This document shows positions 27,632 to 34,545 of a stretch of DNA of 34,545 nucleotides, in pieces. Each line of letters opens with the position of its first letter. The first letter of the stretch is position 1. Where the stretch lies: the NCBI GenBank assembly GCA_937915145.1, contig CALDNT010000225.1, forward strand, positions 1 to 34,545, given 5' to 3'. This DNA comes from an uncultured Reyranella sp. (GTDB lineage Bacteria; Pseudomonadota; Alphaproteobacteria; Reyranellales; Reyranellaceae). The notes below the pieces were generated by a model that saw only the letters and a list, made by a program, of their open reading frames with translations, had not been told where the DNA came from and made no database searches. The position numbers were made by a program, and so were the translations under genes.

Positions 27632-28222
27632 ATGGCAAAGCCCGACTTCAATACGTTGACGCGGAAGGCGAGAGCCTGCCGGCTGTGCGAGGCCGACCTG
27701 CCTTTCGGACCCCGGCCGGTTTTCCAGATGCACCCCGCGGCCGCCATACTGATCGCGGGACAGGCGCCGGGACGGCGTGTCCACGAAAGCCGAACACCGT
27801 TCGACGATCCCAGCGGCGAACGGCTGCGCGACTGGATGGGGATCGACCGCGAGACATTCTACGACCCCAGGCGCGTGGCGATCCTGCCGATGGGATTCTG
27901 CTATCCCGGCACCGGCAGGTCGGGCGATCTGCCGCCCCGCCCCGAATGCGCCGGCAAATGGCGCGCGCCACTGCTGGCGCTGCTGCCCGCCGTCCGGCTT
28001 ACCCTCGTCATCGGCCAATATGCACTCGATTGGCACCTGAAGGACCGGCAGGAGAAGAGTCTCACCCAAACCGTCAGGAACTGGAAGGCCTACTGGCCCA
28101 AGGTTCTGCCGTTGCCTCATCCCAGCCCGCGCAACAATATCTGGCTGAAGAAGAATCCATGGTTCCAGGGCGATGTCCTGCCCGGCCTTCAGGCCAGGGT
28201 CCGGTCGCTCCTGAAGGCCTGA
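27632..28222 (+). CDS. Uracil-DNA glycosylase family, Fe-S type
   Basis: A 196-residue member of the uracil-DNA glycosylase superfamily (COG1573-like), which cuts damaged bases from DNA. Motif 1 is GQAPGRRVHE (about 43-52) and motif 2 is HPSPRN near residue 165. Four cysteines, C16-x2-C19 and C90-x15-C106, match the spacing of the 4Fe-4S cluster in family 4 enzymes. Motif 1 has an alanine-proline where classic family 4 has glutamate-alanine-proline, so activity could differ. The start ATG at 27632 is the only sensible one. Confidence 0.85.
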   Translation: MAKPDFNTLTRKARACRLCEADLPFGPRPVFQMHPAAAILIAGQAPGRRVHESRTPFDDPSGERLRDWMGIDRETFYDPRRVAILPMGFCYPGTGRSGDLPPRPECAGKWRAPLLALLPAVRLTLVIGQYALDWHLKDRQEKSLTQTVRNWKAYWPKVLPLPHPSPRNNIWLKKNPWFQGDVLPGLQARVRSLLKA

Positions 28223-28237
28223 CGAGGGATTTCAACG

Positions 28238-29002
28238 TCAGCCGAACAGCCACTCGCGCAACAGCCCGAAGGTCCCGGTCGCGAACAGGATGGCCAGCGC
28301 CACGTTGCGGTAGGTGCGTTCGCTGGCGAAGCCGTGGAACAGGCGTCCCCCTGCCCAGGCCCCCAGCACCATCGCCGGGAACAGCACGACGGCACGAGCC
28401 AGCGCCTCCCAGCCGGCAACGCCGGTGGCCAGCACGATGACGATCAGCAGGAACTGCGTCAGGAAATAATAGGTGACGATGTTGGCGCGGTTGACCTCGG
28501 GCCGGTCGTTGCCCGACAGCAGATAAAGCAGCACCGGCGGGCCGCCGACGCTGGTCGTGGCCATCATCGCGCCCGATACCGCGCCGACCGCCACCGTAGC
28601 CGCGGTCGAACGCCGCCCGGTGTATTTCCAGCCGGTCCACATCAAGACAACGAACGCCACGATCACTGCCGAGACCGCCGTCACGATGGTGTTCTTGTCG
28701 ACGCTGGCCAGCAGCCACACGCCGGCCGGCATGGCGGCACAGGCAGCGAGGCTCATCGGTGTCAGCACTTTCCAGTCGGCATGACGGCGGACCTGGGGAA
28801 AGAGTTGTAACGAGACCACCAGTTCAATGGCCACCACCGTCACCACCATGTCGGCCGGGCCGAACAGGATGGCGAAGATCGGCGCCATCAGCATGGCCGA
28901 GCCGAAGCCCGCGAAGCCGCGCATCAGGCCGGCGACCAGCGTGACGCCGATCGCCGTCCACAGACCGGGTCCGTCAAACAGGGCGACGACGTCGGCAATC
29001 AC
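28238..29002 (-). CDS. TauE/SafE-family exporter
   Basis: A 254-residue membrane protein of the TauE/SafE (DUF81) family with about seven to eight helices. The N-terminal repeat GLMRGFAGFGSAMLMAPIFA and the second-half GAVSGAMMATTSVGGPPVLLY are the two inverted-repeat signatures. Members export sulfite or sulfur-containing anions after breakdown of taurine, sulfoacetate and similar compounds. It is the last gene of a five-gene - strand operon that opens with a TauD-like dioxygenase, which favours sulfite as cargo; that is inference. Confidence 0.88.
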   Translation of the reverse strand: MIADVVALFDGPGLWTAIGVTLVAGLMRGFAGFGSAMLMAPIFAILFGPADMVVTVVAIELVVSLQLFPQVRRHADWKVLTPMSLAACAAMPAGVWLLASVDKNTIVTAVSAVIVAFVVLMWTGWKYTGRRSTAATVAVGAVSGAMMATTSVGGPPVLLYLLSGNDRPEVNRANIVTYYFLTQFLLIVIVLATGVAGWEALARAVVLFPAMVLGAWAGGRLFHGFASERTYRNVALAILFATGTFGLLREWLFG

Positions 29003-29026
29003 GATGCAGCGATCACGCGGCTGCGA

Positions 29027-29614
29027 TCATGAGGCGAGCCTGGCGCGCACGAAGTCGATGCGGTCCTGGCCCCAGAACAATTCGCCGTCGACCACGAAGG
29101 TCGGCACGGCGAATACGCCCTGCGCCTCGGCATCGGCCTGGTGCCGGGCGATCTCCCGCGGCCCGTCGTTCGCGGCGAAGGCGTCGAAGCCCGCGGGATC
29201 GACACCGATTTCCGCCAGCAGCGCGTCGATCGCGTCCCGATCCTCGTAGTCGAGCTCGCGCTTGAAGAAGCGCGGATAGGCGAGATCGACCAGGGCGCGG
29301 CCCTTGCCGCTCTTTTCCGCATAGAGCCAGGCCAGATGCACCAGCTTCTGGTCGAAGATCTTCTTCGGCCCGAGCAGGGTGATGCCGCGTGGACCGGCGA
29401 AGCGGCGGGCGTCGGCATAGAGATATTTTATCCTGCGCATGCCGCGCGTGACCGATTCCGGGTCGTTGGGATTGACCGCGCCGCCGATATAGAGCGCAAA
29501 CGGTCGCAGCCGCAGCGTAACACCCAGTTCCTTCTCCAGCGCATAGGCCGGAGCCATGGCGAGGAACGAATAGGGGCTGCGAAGATCGAGCCAGAGGTCG
29601 ACCGTTCGGCTCAT
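29027..29614 (-). CDS. HCCA isomerase-like DsbA-family protein
   Basis: A 195-residue protein of the 2-hydroxychromene-2-carboxylate isomerase (kappa-GST/DsbA-fold) family. The start DLWLDLRSPYSFLAMAPA has the family serine in place of a CxxC disulfide motif, and the end GVFAVPTFVVDGELFWGQDR is diagnostic. Members isomerise aromatic intermediates, in the best-known case in naphthalene breakdown, with glutathione as cofactor. No other aromatic-ring genes are nearby, so the substrate is open. The ATG overlaps the SDR stop by 4 bp. Confidence 0.88.
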   Translation of the reverse strand: MSRTVDLWLDLRSPYSFLAMAPAYALEKELGVTLRLRPFALYIGGAVNPNDPESVTRGMRRIKYLYADARRFAGPRGITLLGPKKIFDQKLVHLAWLYAEKSGKGRALVDLAYPRFFKRELDYEDRDAIDALLAEIGVDPAGFDAFAANDGPREIARHQADAEAQGVFAVPTFVVDGELFWGQDRIDFVRARLAS

Positions 29615-30390
29615 GCCCGCTTGCCCTGCCCCTCGCCGGTCTTGTCGCGCAGGCGGCGCATGCCGCGCAGCCAGCGGTCGCGGTCGAGTTTGCGCGCCAT
29701 GTAGTCCTTCACTTCCGGATGGGTCAGGATCAGGAAGCGTTCCTCGTCCATCGCCTCGATCACCGTCTGGGCCACCGCATCGGTGTTGAGCACACCATCG
29801 ACCGAGGCCGCGGTGGAGCCGGCCATCCGCAGCATGTTGGTGTCGACCGCCTGCGGACAGAGCACCGAGACCGCGATGCCGCGGTCGCCGTACTGGATCG
29901 ACAGATGCTCGGCCAGCGCCACGCCGGCATGCTTGGTGACGCCATAGGGCGCCGAGCCCATCGAGGCCAGCAGGCCGGCGGCGCTGGCGGTATTGAGCAG
30001 GTAGCCCGACTTGCGCTCCAGCATGCCCGGCACCAGGGCGCGCGCGGCATAGACGTGGGCCATCACATGGATCGCCCAGCTGTCGGCCCAGTCCTTGTCC
30101 GACGCGTCCTCGTGGCCGCCGCGGCCGATGCCGGCGTTGGAGAAGAAGACGTCGACCGGTCCGTATTTCTTTTCCGCCTCGGCGATCAGACGCTTGACCT
30201 CGGACTCCCGGCCGATGTCGCCGGCGACCGCCAGCCCGCCGATGTCCTTGGCAACTTTCTCGAGTCGGTCAGCGTCCATGTCGGCCACGACGACGCCCTT
30301 GGCGCCCTCCCTGGCATAGCGCCGGGCGATCGCCTCGCCGATGCCACCCGCCGCGCCGGTGACGACGCAAACCTTGTCTTTGACCTTCAT
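29611..30390 (-). CDS. Short-chain dehydrogenase/reductase
   Basis: A 259-residue classical SDR. The cofactor motif TGAAGGIG is at about residues 11-18, SNAGIG near 88, and the catalytic Ser plus YGVTK (Y-x3-K) around 140-160. VVADMDAD after the second strand has an acidic residue that favours NAD(H). It lies 1 bp from the alcohol dehydrogenase gene and overlaps the isomerase gene, so it belongs to the catabolic operon. Confidence 0.92.
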   Translation of the reverse strand: MKVKDKVCVVTGAAGGIGEAIARRYAREGAKGVVVADMDADRLEKVAKDIGGLAVAGDIGRESEVKRLIAEAEKKYGPVDVFFSNAGIGRGGHEDASDKDWADSWAIHVMAHVYAARALVPGMLERKSGYLLNTASAAGLLASMGSAPYGVTKHAGVALAEHLSIQYGDRGIAVSVLCPQAVDTNMLRMAGSTAASVDGVLNTDAVAQTVIEAMDEERFLILTHPEVKDYMARKLDRDRWLRGMRRLRDKTGEGQGKRA

Positions 30391-30391
30391 G

Positions 30392-31540
30392 TCAGCCCCA
30401 GCTCTCTTGGATCAGTTGCACATATTCCGCCTTGGTCGGCTGGCGCGGCGTCGTCAGGTGGCAGTGATCGCCCAGCGCGCCGTCGGCGATGGCCTCGACG
30501 ACCTCCTGCTTCAGCCCCATGCCCGACAGTCCCTTGGGAATGCCGAGCCGCGCGTTGAGTTCGGCCACGGCATTGGCCACACCCTCGGCATTGCGCTCGC
30601 GCTGTGGCAATCCCATCACCTGCGCCACCCGTGCGTACTTGTCGCCGACCGCCGGCGCGTTGAAGCGCAGCACCGCCGGCAGGTAGACGGCATTCAAAGT
30701 ACCGTGATGCGTGCGATAGCCTTTCAGGCCGCCGGTCGGATGGCTGAGTGCATGCACCGCCCCCAGCCCCTTCTGGAAGACCATGGCGCCTTCCATCGCG
30801 GCCACCGCCATGTTGTAGCGCGCCTCGCGGTCCTGGCCGTCACGGGTCGCGCGCTCGACATAGGTCCACGCCTTCTCCAGCCCATCGAGGGCAATCGAAT
30901 CGGCCGGCGGATTGAAGACGTTCGACAGATAGCATTCAATATTGTGCGTGAAGGCGTCCATGCCGGTGCCGGCCGTCAGATGCGGCGGCAGGCTCAAGGT
31001 CAGTTCGGGGTCGATCAATGCCAGCCGCGGGATCAGGTGCGGACTGCCGATCGCCAGCTTGCGGCCGGAGTCCATGATGATGACCCCGCCGCGGCTCACC
31101 TCGCTACCGGTGCCTGAGGTCGTCGGAATGGCCACGATCGGAGCTACCTTTGAAGTTATCTTGGACGCACCGCCCTCGACAAAGGAATAGGCCTGCAGCG
31201 AATTGCCGGGATGCGTGGCCATCAGGCCGACCGCCTTGGCGAGATCCATCGGCGAGCCGCCGCCGATGGCGATGATGCCGTCGCAGCCCTCGTCCTTGTA
31301 GATCTTCAGCGCGTCACGCATCGCCGCCTCGGTCGGATTCTCCGGCGTGCCGTCGTAGAGCGTGATCGGCATGTTGCCCGGCAGCTGGTCCTTCACTTTG
31401 GCCCACAGGCCGGCGCCGATCACACCCTTGTCGGTGACGATCAGCGGGCGGCGGATGCCGAGGAGCTGCAGTTCGGCGTCGAGAAGTTTCAGCGCCCCGA
31501 AATCGAACTGGATCCGCGTCAGATACGTGATGAGTGCCAT
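30392..31540 (-). CDS. Iron-containing alcohol dehydrogenase
   Basis: A 382-residue group III (Fe-dependent) alcohol dehydrogenase. The NAD-binding GGGSPMDLAKA is near residues 93-103, TTSGTGSEV near 140, and metal ligands appear in GMDAFTHNIE (near 194-203) and GAVHALSHPTGG (near 262), with HHGTLNA near 277. Such enzymes oxidise or reduce short alcohols/aldehydes, lactaldehyde or maleylacetate; the substrate cannot be told. It follows the dioxygenase gene by 9 bp. Confidence 0.92.
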   Translation of the reverse strand: MALITYLTRIQFDFGALKLLDAELQLLGIRRPLIVTDKGVIGAGLWAKVKDQLPGNMPITLYDGTPENPTEAAMRDALKIYKDEGCDGIIAIGGGSPMDLAKAVGLMATHPGNSLQAYSFVEGGASKITSKVAPIVAIPTTSGTGSEVSRGGVIIMDSGRKLAIGSPHLIPRLALIDPELTLSLPPHLTAGTGMDAFTHNIECYLSNVFNPPADSIALDGLEKAWTYVERATRDGQDREARYNMAVAAMEGAMVFQKGLGAVHALSHPTGGLKGYRTHHGTLNAVYLPAVLRFNAPAVGDKYARVAQVMGLPQRERNAEGVANAVAELNARLGIPKGLSGMGLKQEVVEAIADGALGDHCHLTTPRQPTKAEYVQLIQESWG

Positions 31541-31549
31541 GCGATTTCC

Positions 31550-32383
31550 CTATGCGCGAAAGAACGGCCGGTCACCCTTGACGGTGACCCGATGGCCCAG
31601 CCGGCGATTGGGGAAGTAGTCCCACATCGCATGGTGCATGGCCGAGCGGTTGTCCCAGAAGGCGATCGAGTTCGGCCGCCAGGCAAAGCGGCACTGGAAT
31701 TCCGGCGTCTCGCTGTGACGCCACAACATCTCGAGCAGCGCGTCGCTCTCGTTCTTGCGCAGGCCCACGATCCGCGTCGTGAAGTTGCGGTTGACGTAGA
31801 GCGCCTTGCGCCCGGTGACCGGATGGGTACGCACTACCGGATGCTCGTTGCGCGGAAAGCCGCCCGCCTTGGGGGTCTGGCCGAAGCGACCGCCATAGAC
31901 CGGGGCGCCGTCGTGGATCGCCGTCAGGCCTTCACAAAGGCGCCGCAGCGGCGCCGACAGGGTCTCGTAGGCGCGGTACATGTTGGCGAACAGCGTGTCG
32001 CCGCCGCCGTCGGGCGGCACTTCCTTGATATAGAGAATGCTGCCCATCGGCGGCTCGAGATCGCAGCTCACGTCGGTGTGCCATTCCTCGCCGGCCACAT
32101 ATTTCGATTTCTCGTCGGCCTTGATGATCAGCACTTCGGGATGCTCGGCGACCACCGAGAGCGACGACGGATGGATGTGCAATTCGCCGAAGCGGCGGCC
32201 GAACGCCTTGTGCTGCTCGTGCGTCAGCTCCTGGTCGCGGAAGAACACAACCAGGTTCTCCATCAGGGCGTCATGGATCACCTGGAAGGACCGGTTGCCG
32301 AGCGGCCGGGCGAGGTCGACACCGGAAATCTCGGCGCCGATACAGGGCGTGAGCTTGCGCACGTCGATCGATTGGCCGTCCAT
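31550..32383 (-). CDS. TauD/TfdA-family 2-oxoglutarate dioxygenase
   Basis: A 277-residue Fe(II)/2-oxoglutarate-dependent dioxygenase of the TauD/TfdA family. The facial triad is H102-x-D104 (EEWHTDVS) plus a distal histidine near 264 (GHRVTVKGDRPF), which also carries the 2-oxoglutarate-binding arginine. Related enzymes hydroxylate taurine or other sulfonates, alkyl sulfates or aryloxyacetates, releasing an aldehyde and the leaving group. I chose ATG 32383, 8 bp after GAGGAA; ATG 32389 is a close alternative, while the longer frame to 32506 runs into the divergent GNAT. It heads the operon. Confidence 0.92.
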   Translation of the reverse strand: MDGQSIDVRKLTPCIGAEISGVDLARPLGNRSFQVIHDALMENLVVFFRDQELTHEQHKAFGRRFGELHIHPSSLSVVAEHPEVLIIKADEKSKYVAGEEWHTDVSCDLEPPMGSILYIKEVPPDGGGDTLFANMYRAYETLSAPLRRLCEGLTAIHDGAPVYGGRFGQTPKAGGFPRNEHPVVRTHPVTGRKALYVNRNFTTRIVGLRKNESDALLEMLWRHSETPEFQCRFAWRPNSIAFWDNRSAMHHAMWDYFPNRRLGHRVTVKGDRPFFRA

Positions 32384-32430
32384 CCACATTTCCTCTCGCC
32401 TTTTCGTCAAACCTACGCGAGAAAAAGCGC

Positions 32431-32913
32431 ATGAGCGATAGGCTTGTCCTGCGTCAGGCGAAGCTCGGCGATGCGCCTGCAATTGCCGCCACCATCGCCG
32501 CCGCATTCGAACAGTACCGCGGCCGGCTGCAGCCGGAATCCGGCGCTTTCCTGGAAACGGCGGACGCTATCGCCGCCGAACTGGCGAGGGGCGCGACCGC
32601 CATCGTTGCGGAGCGGAACGACGGGATGCTGGGCTGCGTCATGATCAAGGAAATGGAGGGCGACCTCTACCTCGGGCGGCTCTCGGTGCAACCGGCGGCG
32701 CGCGGAACCGGGCTTGCGGCGCGGCTGGTGGCGGCCGTCGAGAATCTCGCCCGCACGCACGGCCTGCCCGGCGTCCGCCTCGGTGTCCGCATCGCGCTGC
32801 CGGACAACCAGCGCCTGTTCACGTCGCTGGGCTATCGCGAAATCTCTCGCGAAGCCCATCCCGGCTTCGACCATCCGACCTCGATCAACATGCGCAAGGC
32901 GTTACAGGTCTAG
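32431..32913 (+). CDS. GNAT-family N-acetyltransferase
   Basis: A 160-residue GNAT. The N-terminal LRQAKLGDAPAIAATIAAAFEQY is followed by YLGRLSVQPAARGTGLAARLVAAVE (about 74-98), which contains the acetyl-CoA loop RGTGLAA, and the C-terminal LFTSLGYREISR. It is unlike the two GNATs at 2820-4022 and has no C-terminal extension. It is divergent from the dioxygenase operon by 47 bp, and its stop overlaps the stop of the convergent DUF1028 gene. Confidence 0.9.
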   Translation: MSDRLVLRQAKLGDAPAIAATIAAAFEQYRGRLQPESGAFLETADAIAAELARGATAIVAERNDGMLGCVMIKEMEGDLYLGRLSVQPAARGTGLAARLVAAVENLARTHGLPGVRLGVRIALPDNQRLFTSLGYREISREAHPGFDHPTSINMRKALQV

Positions 32914-33584
32914 GCGGTCTTCATGCCCGGCGGCGGCACCGCCTGCTCCGGATCGACGGCACGCACGACATAGGCATCGGCCTCCGGCTCGTACATCGAC
33001 CACAGGCGGCCAAGTTCCCCGATGGGGCGCGCGTGATGGTCGACGCGAAGGTCGACGTAGGGGAAGGACTCCCTGTCGACAACGAGCAATGCCGCGGAGA
33101 TGACAGGCTGCCTCTCACCGCCCGCCGCTTCGCCGGCCGCCAGCGCCTCGACGAGCCGGCGGGCCAGCGGCAGCCCGGGCGATTTCTCGAACGCCACCAC
33201 CATGGCATCCGGAAGCGAGGCCGAGCGCACGATGTTGGCGATGGCCGCGCAGTCCCTGCCCTGGGCCTCGCCCTTCTCGCCACGAACGTTGGCGCCGGAA
33301 TAGACGGCAGTGCGGCCCGCGGCATCGATCAGCGCAAGCTGGCGCCAATGACGGTGAGGAGTGGCGGCCACGACCGCCTGCATCGCTTCGCTGGCCGTAA
33401 AGCCCCTGGCCACAAGGTCGAGTGCCAGAGGGCCGAGCCGCGGGTCGGTGCGATGCTGGGTCAACGCCGCACCCACGCCGGCGCGAGCATGCTGGCATCG
33501 CGCACCGACGGAAATCGCCGAGGTCGTCACCACCGCGCCCAGCATTCCGGTCCTGGCGCAGCGGCCGACAAGCGAGAAGGTCAT
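32910..33584 (-). CDS. DUF1028 family protein, urocanase-linked copy
   Basis: A 224-residue divergent DUF1028 protein. It keeps the start TFSLVGRCARTGMLGAVVTT, the GEAAGG turn near 160 and the YVDLRVDHHARP end, but lacks the GNMLAG and RGKQSAA motifs present in the copy at 1939-2652. The ATG at 33584 has GAGGAG upstream; a longer frame to 33677 would overlap hutU and has no family similarity. It starts 10 bp after the hutU stop and is probably co-transcribed, suggesting a part in histidine or another amino-acid pathway. Its reaction is unknown. Confidence 0.82.
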   Translation of the reverse strand: MTFSLVGRCARTGMLGAVVTTSAISVGARCQHARAGVGAALTQHRTDPRLGPLALDLVARGFTASEAMQAVVAATPHRHWRQLALIDAAGRTAVYSGANVRGEKGEAQGRDCAAIANIVRSASLPDAMVVAFEKSPGLPLARRLVEALAAGEAAGGERQPVISAALLVVDRESFPYVDLRVDHHARPIGELGRLWSMYEPEADAYVVRAVDPEQAVPPPGMKTA

Positions 33585-33594
33585 GCGGGTCTCC

Positions 33595-34545
33595 TCAGAG
33601 GCTCGGAAGGTTGAGGTCGTTCTCGCGGGCGCAGGCGATCGCCTCTTCGTAGCCCGCATCGGCGTGGCGCATGACACCGCTGGCCGGATCGTTCCACAGC
33701 ACGCGTTCGATACGCTTGGCCGCTTCGGCTGTGCCGTCGCAGACGATCACCATACCGGCATGTTGCGAGAAGCCCATGCCGACGCCGCCGCCGTGGTGCA
33801 GCGACACCCAGGTGGCGCCCGACGCACAATTGAGCAGCGCATTGAGCAACGGCCAGTCGGACACCGCGTCGGAGCCATCGCGCATCGCCTCGGTCTCGCG
33901 GTTGGGACTGGCCACCGATCCCGAGTCGAGATGATCGCGGCCGATCACGATGGGCGCCTTGAGTTCGCCGCTCGCCACCATCTCGTTGAAGGCAAGGCCG
34001 AGGCGATGACGGTCGCCCAGCCCGACCCAGCAGATGCGCGCCGGCAGACCCTGAAATTTTATCCGCTCGCGTGCCATGTCGAGCCACCTGTGCAGGTGCG
34101 GGCTGTCGGGCATCAGCTCCTTCACCTTGGCGTCGGTCCTGAAAATGTCCTCGGGATCGCCGGACAGCGCGGCCCAGCGGAAGGGTCCGATGCCGCGGCA
34201 GAACAGGGGCCGGATATAGGCCGGCACGAAGCCCGGATAGCTGAAGGCATCGGCCACGCCCTCTTCCAGTGCCATCTGGCGGATGTTGTTGCCGTAGTCG
34301 ACGGTCGGAACGCCCATCTTGTGGAATTCGAGCATGGCGCGCACGTGGCCCGCCATCGACTGCCTGGCCGCCCTGGTGACGGCGGCGGGATCGCTGCCGC
34401 GCTTGTCCTCCCACTCCGCCAGCGTCCAGCCCTTGGGCAGGTAGCCGTTGACCGGATCGTGCGCCGAGGTCTGGTCGGTGACGCAGTCCGGCCGCACGCC
34501 GCGACGCAGCAGTTCGGGCAGAACATCGGCGGCATTACCGAGGAG
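33595..34545 (-). CDS. hutU: Urocanate hydratase, C-terminal part
   Basis: The last 316 residues of urocanase, continuing off the right edge of the window. Urocanase adds water to urocanate in histidine breakdown, using tightly bound NAD. Seen here are the catalytic-cysteine region [21 protein letters not shown], the [15 protein letters not shown] segment, and the highly conserved [19 protein letters not shown] region near the end (read in parts). The NAD-binding N-terminus is outside the window. It is followed by the DUF1028 gene. Confidence 0.95.
   Translation of the reverse strand, partial: LLGNAADVLPELLRRGVRPDCVTDQTSAHDPVNGYLPKGWTLAEWEDKRGSDPAAVTRAARQSMAGHVRAMLEFHKMGVPTVDYGNNIRQMALEEGVADAFSYPGFVPAYIRPLFCRGIGPFRWAALSGDPEDIFRTDAKVKELMPDSPHLHRWLDMARERIKFQGLPARICWVGLGDRHRLGLAFNEMVASGELKAPIVIGRDHLDSGSVASPNRETEAMRDGSDAVSDWPLLNALLNCASGATWVSLHHGGGVGMGFSQHAGMVIVCDGTAEAAKRIERVLWNDPASGVMRHADAGYEEAIACARENDLNLPSL

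Noticed and set aside
28219-28241. CTGACG/CGTCAG inverted repeat between the glycosylase and exporter genes
   Set aside because: Only 6 bp with an 11-base loop that overlaps the coding ends; weak as a terminator.

Overview
The window is GC-rich with dense, short-spaced coding, and its gene content points to an alphaproteobacterium of the Rhodospirillales/Reyranella or Rhizobiales type. Supporting signs are the tight glyQ-glyS-ppdK block, an Mg-type MeaB GTPase, aspartate dehydrogenase, many transport and catabolic genes, a PP0621-type small protein and a family-4-like uracil-DNA glycosylase. The genus cannot be fixed from the sequence alone.

Layout. (1) 128-2652 (+): a gamma-glutamyltransferase-family Ntn hydrolase followed by a DUF1028 protein, closed by a very strong hairpin (2685-2718). 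(2) 2820-5319 (-): a compact three-gene operon encoding a membrane protein fused to a NadD-like nucleotidyltransferase domain and two paralogous GNAT proteins with a common C-terminal motif. A LysR regulator (5554-6513, +) is divergent to it. No named function fits this set, and it is the best candidate for an undescribed system. (3) 6510-13506 (-): glyQ, glyS, ppdK, meaB and a HIT protein, joined by gaps of 1-2 bp or ATGA overlaps, with a PP0621-like membrane/zinc-ribbon protein upstream. (4) 13986-16138 (+): glpD and a secreted LTxxQ (Spy/CpxP-like) protein. (5) 16143-18146 (-): aspartate dehydrogenase and an enolase-superfamily enzyme, the latter with a recognisable promoter and a palindromic operator. 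(6) 18483-24090: a peptide/opine-type ABC importer, with binding protein and permeases on + and both ATPases convergent on -. (7) 24324-24536: tRNA-Pro(CGG) with its own promoter and terminator. (8) 24589-27010: an M23/LytM peptidase whose 5' end appears lost at a junction with a fragment of an IS1595-type transposase, then a Crp/Fnr regulator. (9) 27214-28222: a small secreted cysteine-containing protein and a uracil-DNA glycosylase. (10) 28238-32383 (-): a five-gene operon (TauD/TfdA dioxygenase, Fe-alcohol dehydrogenase, SDR, HCCA-isomerase/DsbA-like protein, TauE/SafE exporter), probably catabolic and perhaps for an organosulfonate. (11) 32431-32913 (+): a single GNAT. (12) 32910-34545 (-): urocanate hydratase, cut by the window edge, followed 10 bp later by a second, divergent DUF1028 protein.

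Working links: the two DUF1028 genes each follow an enzyme tied to glutamate-yielding nitrogen metabolism. The enolase-superfamily enzyme and the ABC importer are divergent and share an intergenic region with an operator and a 21-bp tandem repeat, suggesting uptake and breakdown of one substrate. All functional calls come from reading the translated sequence for motifs; no database search was run.
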